From JBFXEO01 sp050180015 (lineage in GTDB: Bacteria > Bacteroidota > Bacteroidia > Bacteroidales > Tenuifilaceae): a stretch of DNA of 5,258 bases. The notes under the pieces were generated by a model. The model was not told where the DNA came from and made no database searches. It saw only the letters and a list, made by a program, of their open reading frames with translations. Below are positions 1 through 5,238 of the stretch, piece after piece; the stretch's first letter is position 1, and each line of letters opens with the position of its first letter. The stretch lies in NCBI GenBank assembly GCA_050180015.1, contig JBFXEO010000208.1, positions 1 to 5,258 on the forward strand, written 5' to 3'. Both the position numbers and the translations under genes were made by a program.

Positions 1-117
1 ATTGATTTTGCATACTTAATCCCAACCGGGGGGTTTAACAGCCCAATGGCCAACACTGTCAGGTTTTCCCTGTCATTCGACTTTGACGCTACAAAAACCA
101 AAAAGAAGAAAAGTTAG
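1..117 (+). CDS. porV: C-terminal fragment of a PorV-like outer-membrane beta-barrel protein (5' end outside window)
   Basis: Frame 1 is open from the window edge to a TAG at 115-117 and gives 38 residues. The piece resembles the last barrel strands of PorV (LptO), the FadL-like outer-membrane protein of the type IX secretion system. It has a turn rich in Pro and Gly (YLIPTGGFNSP, residues 5-15) and then an amphipathic strand (NTVRFSLSFDFD, residues 18-29). It ends in a very basic tail (TKTKKKKS) after the final strand. The family call also leans on context: in Porphyromonas gingivalis porU, porV and ispF are consecutive, and here ispF starts 54 bp downstream on the same strand. With only 38 residues visible, another barrel of the PorV/PorQ group cannot be excluded. 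The start and the bulk of the gene lie outside the window. Confidence 0.72.
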   Translation: MDFAYLIPTGGFNSPMANTVRFSLSFDFDATKTKKKKS

Positions 118-124
118 CCAAGGG

Positions 125-139
125 CAGTTGAAGCAACTG
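125..139 (+). other. Short perfect hairpin between porV-like gene and ispF
   Basis: CAGTTG (125-130) and CAACTG (134-139) form a perfect 6-bp stem with a 3-base loop. It begins 7 bases after the porV-like stop codon. No T-run follows (the next bases are AGAGTGTTTC), so it does not look like an intrinsic terminator. It could be an mRNA 3'-end or processing hairpin, or chance. The rest of the 118-171 gap shows no convincing promoter, so ispF may be read from the upstream transcript. Confidence 0.3.
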
Positions 140-171
140 AGAGTGTTTCTACAGCCTGTAAATAATGTAAA

Positions 172-651
172 ATGAAAGTAAAGGTTGGTTTTGGATACGA
201 TGTTCATCCATTAGAGCAAGGTTCCCCGTTTTGGCTGGGAGGTATCAGAATTAACCACGATAAAGGCTCTGTTGGACATTCCGACGGCGATACGCTAATA
301 CATGCAATATGCGACGCCATGCTCGGCGCGGCCAACCTCGGCGATATAGGGCATCACTTCCCCGATAGCGACCCTTCGCTCAAAGGAATAAACAGCAAGA
401 TACTGCTGCGTAAAACAATGGATTTGGTAAAAGGCAATGGCTATAGTATTGGCAATATCGACTCTACTATATGTTTACAAAAGCCAAAAATAAAGGATCT
501 TATTCCCAGTATGAAAGCCGCGCTATCCGAAGCATTAAAAATTTCTGTTGATAATATTTCGATTAAAGCAACAACTACCGAAAAGTTGGGATTTACCGGC
601 CGGGAGGAAGGCGTTGCCGCATACGCTGTAGTTCTTCTGGAAAAAGAATAA
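172..651 (+). CDS. ispF: 2-C-methyl-D-erythritol 2,4-cyclodiphosphate synthase (IspF)
   Basis: This cytosolic enzyme of the MEP (non-mevalonate) isoprenoid pathway converts CDP-methylerythritol 2-phosphate to the cyclic diphosphate MEcPP, releasing CMP. The 159 residues match the usual family length from end to end. The metal ligands are visible: Asp10 and His12 in GYDVH, and His44 after the HSDGD loop (36-40). The LGDIGHHFPDSDP stretch (56-68) and the cytidine/phosphate-binding KATTTEKLGFTGR signature (132-144) are intact, so the enzyme should be active as the usual homotrimer. The ATG at 172 is the only sensible start, because the nearby ATG at 165 is followed at once by TAA. No Shine-Dalgarno site is seen, as is normal for Bacteroidota. 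The next gene starts 5 bp after the stop, which implies an operon. Confidence 0.97.
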   Translation: MKVKVGFGYDVHPLEQGSPFWLGGIRINHDKGSVGHSDGDTLIHAICDAMLGAANLGDIGHHFPDSDPSLKGINSKILLRKTMDLVKGNGYSIGNIDSTICLQKPKIKDLIPSMKAALSEALKISVDNISIKATTTEKLGFTGREEGVAAYAVVLLEKE

Positions 652-656
652 TATTT

Positions 657-1046
657 ATGGTGCTAAATCGTACGGAAAATTACAAAACGCTGGTACTTGG
701 CGCAAGCGATAAGCGGGGTAGGTTCTCGTACCTGGCAATAAAAAGCCTGGTAAAGCACAACGTGGAAGTTTACGCCATTGGGGCTAGGGCCGGACAGGTT
801 GATGGAATTACTATATCCACCGATAAAATTGACCTGGCCAACCTGCATACGGTAACCCTATACCTAAACCCTGCAAACCAGAAATCCTACATCGATTACA
901 TGTTAAACCTCAAGCCCAAAAGAATTATCTTTAATCCGGGAACTGAAAATCCGGAGCTGCTCAAAAAAGCAAGAGAAAATGGAATTGAGGTTGTGTTTGA
1001 CTGTACTCTGGTAATGCTCAGCAATAACAGCTTTTTTCATGGGTAA
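657..1046 (+). CDS. CoA-binding Rossmann-fold protein (YccU / CoA_binding_2 family)
   Basis: This 129-residue single-domain protein belongs to the small CoA-binding family related to the nucleotide-binding domain of succinyl-CoA synthetase. Visible marks are the first beta strand and glycine turn (KTLVLGAS, 10-17), the second strand with AIGARAG (40-46), the LYLNPANQKSY segment (68-78), the highly typical KRIIFNPGTENPELL (88-102), and a late Cys in FDCTLVML (114-121). The fold is predicted to bind CoA or a related nucleotide. No enzymatic reaction is established for these short members, so the exact role is unknown. It begins 5 bp after ispF, and its last 8 bp overlap the start of the thioredoxin-like gene, so translation of the pair is probably coupled. 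The ATG at 657 is chosen because the next in-frame ATG is codon 82, well inside the domain. Confidence 0.9.
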   Translation: MVLNRTENYKTLVLGASDKRGRFSYLAIKSLVKHNVEVYAIGARAGQVDGITISTDKIDLANLHTVTLYLNPANQKSYIDYMLNLKPKRIIFNPGTENPELLKKARENGIEVVFDCTLVMLSNNSFFHG

Positions 1047-1368
1047 CACTATAAAAAGTAAGGATGAACTTAACGAGGCAATGAACAGCATGGCTGTAGC
1101 CGTATATTTTCATTCGCAGGACTGCAGCGTTTGTACATCGCTATTGCCACAAGTAGAGTATCTACTAAACGCTAACTTTCCAAGGGTTACGCTATACGTT
1201 ATAAACGCCAACGAATCTAAAGAACTTTGTGCAAGCTTAACTGTATTTACTTTCCCAACCCTGCTTATTTACTTTGAAGGAAAAGAATCGCTACGGTTAG
1301 CCAGAAATATTAACCTTGCTGCGTTAAAAAAAACGTTGGAACGCCCCTACCAGCTGCTTTTCAGCTAA
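1039..1368 (+). CDS. Thioredoxin-fold family protein with CxxC active site
   Basis: This 109-residue protein has a thioredoxin layout: an N-terminal helix (about 7-17), a strand AVAVYFHS (19-26), the redox motif C29-S-V-C32, a strand VTLYVINA (50-57), and the cis-proline segment FTFPTLLIYFEG (70-81, Pro73). A third Cys lies at 64. The active site reads DCSVC instead of the classical WCGPC, so its redox potential and partners probably differ from housekeeping thioredoxin. There is no signal peptide, so it should be cytosolic. Its ATG lies inside the end of the CoA-binding gene (8-bp overlap, different frame). Later ATGs at codons 15 and 18 would remove the first helix, so the overlapping start is preferred. 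The stop codon overlaps the stop of the convergent lipoprotein gene. Its substrate cannot be told from sequence. Confidence 0.88.
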   Translation: MGNTIKSKDELNEAMNSMAVAVYFHSQDCSVCTSLLPQVEYLLNANFPRVTLYVINANESKELCASLTVFTFPTLLIYFEGKESLRLARNINLAALKKTLERPYQLLFS

Positions 1369-1375
1369 GGTTTTT
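1352..1375 (+). terminator. Weak candidate intrinsic terminator at the end of the ispF operon
   Basis: AGCTG (1352-1356), a CTTTT loop and CAGCT (1362-1366) make a perfect 5-bp stem across the thioredoxin stop codon. AAGG and then five Ts (1371-1375) follow. An alternative pairing, CTTTTC (1357-1362) with GAAAAG (1378-1383), is also possible. The stem is short and the T-run is displaced by four bases, so this is only a candidate. It is the best terminator-like element seen at this convergent junction, and it would lie inside the 3' end of the opposing gene. Confidence 0.28.
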
Positions 1376-1766
1376 CAGAAAAGGCATATACCGAGGGATC
1401 ATAAGTATCGCCGGAGATACTATATTCCCACTCAATGGTGAAAGAGCTCCGGTGAAAAGTTCCCTTCCCGCTAATGGAAATGGCACTGCTGCTACCCAGT
1501 ATTCTGAATGTTGAATCTTTAAGCTGCACCAGGGTTTCAAAGTCCATTCCCAAATTGTACATGTTATAGATTACGTAGGTACTGGTATCAATATAATCGT
1601 ACTGCTCAACACTGATGTTGTAGGTTCTGTATTGATCGTTGGAGTAATTTTCCCTATTCCGCCAAATCCCTGTAATAGAATTGGAGCTATCGTACTTATC
1701 GCAACCACTTCCAGCCATAAGAAGGAGTAGCCCAGCCGAAATCCCCGTAAAAAACAACCCTCTCAT
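1365..1766 (-). CDS. Putative small lipoprotein, Tyr-rich, function unknown
   Basis: Read from the ATG at 1766 this is a 133-residue protein. It has a short basic N-terminus, a hydrophobic segment (about residues 4-18) and a likely lipidation Cys22 (MAGSGC). The residue at -3 is Gly, so the lipobox is looser than the standard one, which is common in Bacteroidota. The mature part is about 112 residues, rich in Tyr, Ser and Thr, with alternating polar/hydrophobic stretches that suggest a beta fold (ITGIWRN near 31-37, FTIEWEYSISG near 109-119). I recognise no family. The frame continues upstream to a TTG at 1805, but that TTG lies within the -7 promoter box and could not be in the transcript, so the ATG is preferred. 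The stop overlaps the thioredoxin stop by 4 bp on the opposite strand. hutU lies upstream on the same strand, but the separate promoter suggests independent expression. Confidence 0.7.
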   Translation of the reverse strand: MRGLFFTGISAGLLLLMAGSGCDKYDSSNSITGIWRNRENYSNDQYRTYNISVEQYDYIDTSTYVIYNMYNLGMDFETLVQLKDSTFRILGSSSAISISGKGTFHRSSFTIEWEYSISGDTYDPSVYAFSEKP

Positions 1767-1802
1767 TCCTTCACATTTTTTAAACGATAAAACAAATCGA
1801 CT

Positions 1803-1833
1803 CAAATATACATCTTTTATTGGGCTGTTACAA
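1803..1833 (-). promoter_or_regulatory. Bacteroidota-type promoter for the lipoprotein gene
   Basis: On the minus strand, TATATTTG (1810 down to 1803) is a perfect match to the Bacteroidota -7 consensus TAnnTTTG. A TTG (1833-1831) lies 20 bases upstream in the -33 position. Transcription would start near 1795-1799, leaving a leader of about 30 bases before the ATG at 1766. This makes the lipoprotein gene a separate transcription unit from hutU and excludes the TTG at 1805 as a start codon on this transcript. No start site has been measured; the call rests on consensus and spacing. Confidence 0.6.
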
Positions 1834-1877
1834 TAAATTCACACCTACAGGATTCCCATTCAAGCCGGAGCAGGAAT

Positions 1878-3893
1878 TTATTCTTTAACAACATTAGCTA
1901 TCAGAGCGTCATCGGCTATATTCGGAATTGTAACCTTAAGCATAGGGGTACGTTCCATCTCACGTTTAATGGTAAAAATAGCCTCCTTATTGCGAGCCCA
2001 GCTACGGCGGGCAATACCATTATTTACATCCCAAAGGAGCATCATTCTCAAGCGGCGGTCTGCCTCCGGTGTCCCATCGAGGGTCATACCAAATCCCCCG
2101 TTAATAACCTCGCCCCAGCCTACTCCGCCACCATTGTGGATTGATACCCATGTTGCCCCACGGAACGAATCGCCAATTACGTTCTGGATGGCCATATCGG
2201 CCGTATAGCGGGAACCATCGTATATGTTGGATGTTTCACGGTAGGGCGAATCGGTACCAGATACATCGTGATGATCGCGGCCCAGCACTATTGGAGCCGA
2301 AATCTTCTTATCGTGAATGGCATGGTTAAATGCCTCGGCAATTTTTATACGCCCCTCGGCGTCGGCGTAAAGAATTCGAGCCTGAGATCCAACAACCAAC
2401 TTGTTTTGGCCTGCCTCACGAATCCAATGGATATTATCGTGTAGCTGTCCCTGAATCTCAGCAGGAGCAGTTTTGGCAATATTCTCCAATACTTCAATTG
2501 CAATTGCATCGGATTTTGCCAAATCGGCAGTATCCGACGAAGTACATACCCAGCGGAACGGGCCAAACCCGTAATCAAAAAACAATGGGCCCATGATATC
2601 CTGAACATACGACGGATAAATAAAATCGCCGTTGGGTTTTAAAATATCAGCCCCAGCCCTGCTGCTCTCAAGAAGGAAGGCATTCCCATAATCGAAGAAG
2701 TACATTCCACGGGCAGTCATTGCATTAACTGCTTTTACATGACGGCGCAAACTTTCGTAAACCTTTTCCTTGAAAAGTTCTGGGTTTTCGGCCATCATCC
2801 TGTTCGACTCCTCGAATGTCAATCCGGCAGGATAATAACCGCCTGCAAAAGGATTATGCAATGAGGTTTGATCGCTACCTAAGTCAACAGGAACATTTTC
2901 CTCCACAAGTCGTTCCCATAAATCAACAATGTTTCCAAGATAAGCCAACGACACAGCCTCCTTATTGGCAGAAGCCTGACGAATACGGGGAATCATTTCG
3001 TCCAAACTGGTGAATACCTCATCAACCCAGCCTTGGCCGTGACGAACCTCCATTGCTTTTGGATTAACCTCGGCAACTACTCCAACTACTCCAGCAATAA
3101 CAGCAGCCTTTGGCTGAGCTCCAGACATTCCGCCCAACCCCGATGAAACAAATATTTTTCCACGCAAATCGGTTTCACCTGGTTTTAGCCTTTTACGTCC
3201 AGCATTCATTACTGTAATGGTAGTTCCATGTACAATTCCCTGAGGGCCAATATACATAAACGAGCCAGCGGTCATTTGCCCGTACTGTGTAACACCCAAT
3301 GCATTATACCGTTCCCAGTCGTCCTTGCGCGAATAGTTAGGAATCATCATTCCATTGGTAACCACAACACGAGGAGCATCCTTATGCGAAGGGAAAAGCC
3401 CCATGGGATGACCAGAATATAAAACCAAGGTTTGTGCATCGGTCATCTCGGCCAAATACTTCATGGTAAGCAGGTACTGCGCCCAGTTTTGGAAAACAGC
3501 ACCATTTCCTCCGTAGGTAATCAACTCGTGAGGGTGCTGCGCAACAGCATGGTCAAGATTATTGCTGAGCATCAGCATTATGGATGCGGCTTGTATTGAT
3601 TTATGAGGAAAATCGTAAATACTACGGGCGTAAATTTTATAGTCGGGCCTGTAGCGGTACATGTAAATTCTGCCATACTCCTGCAGCTCCTTGGCAAAAT
3701 CTTCTGCCAGAAAGGCATGATGCCCGGGGGCAAAATATCTTAGCGCATTTTTTATGGCCAACTTTTTCTCGTCGAAGGTTAAAATCTTCTTACGTTTTGG
3801 GGCATGATTAACCGAAGTATCCCACGGTTTTGCTGCTGGGATTTCGTCGGGAATACCCTGTAGTATTAGTTTCTGAAATTCTTCGCGTGTCAT
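1878..3893 (-). CDS. hutU: Urocanate hydratase (urocanase), long form
   Basis: This is the second enzyme of histidine breakdown. It hydrates urocanate to 4-imidazolone-5-propionate in the cytosol, using tightly bound NAD+ as an electrophile. At 671 residues it is the long form (as in vertebrates, about 676), not the roughly 557-residue Pseudomonas/Bacillus form. Hallmarks in order are YGGNGAVFQNW (127-137), the dinucleotide-binding GLGGMSGAQ (252-260), DQTSLHNPFAGGYYPAG (341-357), GFGPFRWVC (442-450), GRDHHDVSGTDSP (538-550) and HNGGGVGWGE (586-595). It is complete, with no frameshift. The short-form signature FQGLPxRICW is replaced by VVGSQARILY (500-509). The ATG at 3893 (MTREEFQ) has no upstream in-frame competitor that I could support. 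The usual partners hutH, hutI and the formiminotransferase are absent from this window, so hutU is either a lone gene or the edge of a scattered pathway. Confidence 0.97.
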   Translation of the reverse strand: MTREEFQKLILQGIPDEIPAAKPWDTSVNHAPKRKKILTFDEKKLAIKNALRYFAPGHHAFLAEDFAKELQEYGRIYMYRYRPDYKIYARSIYDFPHKSIQAASIMLMLSNNLDHAVAQHPHELITYGGNGAVFQNWAQYLLTMKYLAEMTDAQTLVLYSGHPMGLFPSHKDAPRVVVTNGMMIPNYSRKDDWERYNALGVTQYGQMTAGSFMYIGPQGIVHGTTITVMNAGRKRLKPGETDLRGKIFVSSGLGGMSGAQPKAAVIAGVVGVVAEVNPKAMEVRHGQGWVDEVFTSLDEMIPRIRQASANKEAVSLAYLGNIVDLWERLVEENVPVDLGSDQTSLHNPFAGGYYPAGLTFEESNRMMAENPELFKEKVYESLRRHVKAVNAMTARGMYFFDYGNAFLLESSRAGADILKPNGDFIYPSYVQDIMGPLFFDYGFGPFRWVCTSSDTADLAKSDAIAIEVLENIAKTAPAEIQGQLHDNIHWIREAGQNKLVVGSQARILYADAEGRIKIAEAFNHAIHDKKISAPIVLGRDHHDVSGTDSPYRETSNIYDGSRYTADMAIQNVIGDSFRGATWVSIHNGGGVGWGEVINGGFGMTLDGTPEADRRLRMMLLWDVNNGIARRSWARNKEAIFTIKREMERTPMLKVTIPNIADDALIANVVKE

Positions 3894-3920
3894 GCTGTTA
3901 AACTTAGTTGCAATGCCTTA

Positions 3921-3966
3921 TTATCGTACAAAATTACAACATTTATATCGATTTTGGATACGATAA
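3921..3966. repeat. Perfect 8-bp inverted repeat flanking the hutU -7 box (candidate operator pair)
   Basis: TTATCGTA (3921-3928) and TACGATAA (3959-3966) are exact reverse complements separated by 30 bp, with centres 38 bp apart. The promoter-proximal arm abuts the candidate hutU -7 box (3929-3936), and the other arm lies where an upstream regulator could sit. A self-complementary ATCGAT (3947-3952) lies between them. Position suggests control of hutU, but an A/T-rich spacer yields such repeats by chance fairly often. Confidence 0.35.
3929..3936 (-). promoter_or_regulatory. Candidate -7 box of the hutU promoter
   Basis: The minus strand reads TAATTTTG here, matching TAnnTTTG, 35 bases before the hutU ATG. 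No good TTTG or TTG is found at the expected -33 position, so the promoter is incomplete by consensus and may depend on an activator. The box lies directly inside one arm of the inverted repeat at 3921-3966. Confidence 0.4.
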
Positions 3967-3979
3967 ATGGCAGGTTCAC

Positions 3980-4009
3980 ACTTTATGCACAATTTTTGCG
4001 GGCATAAGT
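3980..4009. repeat. Imperfect inverted repeat upstream of the lemA promoter
   Basis: ACTTTATGC (3980-3988) and GCATAAGT (4002-4009) pair over 8 bp with one bulged T and a 13-base spacer. It ends 7 bases before the lemA -33 element. It is a possible binding site for a regulator of lemA, or of both divergent genes. It is not a useful terminator because no transcript is expected to read through it on the plus strand. Confidence 0.25.
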
Positions 4010-4016
4010 CTTTTAG

Positions 4017-4046
4017 TTGCCATTTTATCTATTTAAACTATATTTG
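4017..4046 (+). promoter_or_regulatory. Bacteroidota-type promoter for lemA
   Basis: TTG (4017-4019), a 19-base spacer and TATATTTG (4039-4046) match the Bacteroidota vegetative promoter (-33 TTTG/TTG, -7 TAnnTTTG) in both sequence and spacing. Transcription should start near 4051-4055 and give a leader of about 35-40 A/T-rich bases without a Shine-Dalgarno site before the lemA ATG. It probably drives lemA and the following TPM genes together. Confidence 0.65.
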
Positions 4047-4090
4047 AATGGTTATATGGCAAATAAATATACATTCTAAAATTATAAACT

Positions 4091-4696
4091 ATGAAAATTA
4101 ACAAAACTTGGATTGTGGTTGGCATTATTGCCATTCTAGTTATTATCCTTTACTCATCAATTAAGGGATCGTACAACAATATGGTTCAAAAAGATGAGGC
4201 GGTTACATCGCAATGGGGAAATGTTGAGAATGTTTATCAGCGAAGGCTCGATCTTATTCCTAACCTAGTTAGCACGGTAAAAGGATATGCCAACTTTGAG
4301 CAGCAAACCCTTACCCAGGTAATTGAGGCAAGGGCAAAGGCCACGCAGGTAAATATCAACCCCGATAATTTAAACGCCGAAAGCCTAAAACAATTTCAGG
4401 CGGCACAGGGTGACCTTAGCAGTGCACTGTCGCGGTTAATGGTTGTAGTGGAGCAATACCCCGACCTTAAGGCAAACCAAAACTTTTTGGACTTGCAGGC
4501 ACAGCTGGAGGGAACCGAGAACAGAATTGCGGTTGAACGTCGTAAATTCAACGAGGCCGCTCAGGACTACAATACATTCATCCGTAAATTCCCCAAAAAT
4601 ATTTGGGCAAGTATCTTTGGATTCGAGAAGAAATCGTACTTTGAGGCAGATGCCGGGGCCGAAAAAGCACCCACGGTAGATTTTGGCAAAAACTAG
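4091..4696 (+). CDS. lemA: LemA family membrane protein
   Basis: This 201-residue protein has one N-terminal membrane helix (about 7-23, flanked by Lys2/Lys5 and Lys25) and then a mostly helical domain. LemA hallmarks are clear: Trp42 and QRRLDLIPNLVSTVKGYA (50-67) in the first helices, and YPDLKANQNFLDLQ (123-136) followed by LEGTENRIAVERRKFN (139-154) later on. It ends in a short polar tail. The family is conserved in bacteria, but no biochemical activity is settled; it is thought to act at the membrane, often beside TPM-domain proteins. Here a TPM gene follows after 37 bp, and a second probable one lies beyond it, which is the usual Bacteroidota arrangement. A promoter with good consensus lies just upstream. 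Length and motifs indicate an intact gene. Confidence 0.94.
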   Translation: MKINKTWIVVGIIAILVIILYSSIKGSYNNMVQKDEAVTSQWGNVENVYQRRLDLIPNLVSTVKGYANFEQQTLTQVIEARAKATQVNINPDNLNAESLKQFQAAQGDLSSALSRLMVVVEQYPDLKANQNFLDLQAQLEGTENRIAVERRKFNEAAQDYNTFIRKFPKNIWASIFGFEKKSYFEADAGAEKAPTVDFGKN

Positions 4697-4733
4697 CCAT
4701 CAACCCTGAATGCCTTTATAATACGACAAAAGC

Positions 4734-5168
4734 ATGAAACCAAAAGATTATTTTTCACCCGAACAGCAAAACCAAATTGTTGAGGCCATCCAGCAGGCAG
4801 AGCTGAACACATCCGGCGAAATCAGGGTTCATATAGATTTAACCTGTAAGGGCGAGGTGCTGGACTGCGCTGCAAAAACATTTGCCGCGCTCAAAATACA
4901 CAGAACGAAACTCCGTAACGGGGTTTTGTTCTACCTCACCATTCTGGACCGTAAACTTGCCATTCTGGGCGATGCCGGAATAAATGCCCATGTACCCGAA
5001 AACTTCTGGGAAAACATTAAGCTGGCCATGCAGGAAAAATTTCAGGAAAATAACCTTACCGAAGGTCTTGTACTGGGCATTACCCTGGCCGGGGAACAGC
5101 TGAAAAAGTTTTTCCCCTACAAGGACAATGATGTGAACGAACTCAACGATGATATTTCATTCGGTTAA
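4734..5168 (+). CDS. TPM-domain protein (soluble, short form)
   Basis: This 144-residue protein consists almost entirely of one TPM (TLP18.3/Psb32/MOLO-1) domain. Typical stretches are FSPEQQNQIVEAIQQAE (7-23), the strand NTSGEIRVHID (25-35), KLRNGVLFYLTILDRKLAIL (59-78) leading to GDAGINAHVP (79-88), and the tail FFPYKDNDVNELNDDISFG (126-144). No signal peptide or membrane helix is visible, so it is probably cytosolic, or held at the membrane by partners, unlike the exported YgcG-type proteins. The gene lies 37 bp after lemA with no terminator between, so the two are likely co-transcribed. Plant and animal TPM proteins are linked to photosystem II repair and to ion-channel modulation. The bacterial role with LemA is not established. 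Confidence 0.9.
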   Translation: MKPKDYFSPEQQNQIVEAIQQAELNTSGEIRVHIDLTCKGEVLDCAAKTFAALKIHRTKLRNGVLFYLTILDRKLAILGDAGINAHVPENFWENIKLAMQEKFQENNLTEGLVLGITLAGEQLKKFFPYKDNDVNELNDDISFG

Positions 5169-5238
5169 CCATTTGACAGAATACTGTAAGTTTTACATAA
5201 ATTTTAATGAGTATCCTTTCAGGCAAAACACAGCAAGC

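Noticed and set aside
663..1091. Two minus-strand frames of about 60 codons opposite the CoA-binding gene
   Set aside because: The plus-strand gene has clear family motifs; the antisense frames have no recognisable product or start context.
1767..1772. AGGA-like Shine-Dalgarno site before the lipoprotein ATG (minus strand GAAGGA)
   Set aside because: It directly touches the ATG with no spacer, and Bacteroidota rarely use Shine-Dalgarno pairing, so it does not decide the start.
1811..1877. Possible terminator after hutU (minus strand ATTCC...GGAAT)
   Set aside because: Only five pairs across a long loop and no T-run after it; not convincing.
1969..3811. Several open frames of 60-90 codons on the plus strand, and one in another minus frame (2345-2608), within hutU
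   Set aside because: They all lie inside a strongly supported hutU, and their translations show low-complexity, Arg/Pro/Ser-rich sequence with no domain or promoter; they are shadows of the real gene.
3894..4090. HutC-type operator (TGTATATACA-like palindrome)
   Set aside because: No such palindrome is present; ATATACAT near 4067-4074 is only partial, and HutC control is not typical of Bacteroidota.
5169..5206. Possible terminator or promoter after the short TPM gene (ACAG-AATA-CTGT stem; TTTG at 5172 with TAAATTTT at 5198)
   Set aside because: The stem has only four pairs, and the promoter match has a wrong last base and a 22-bp spacer; too weak to list.
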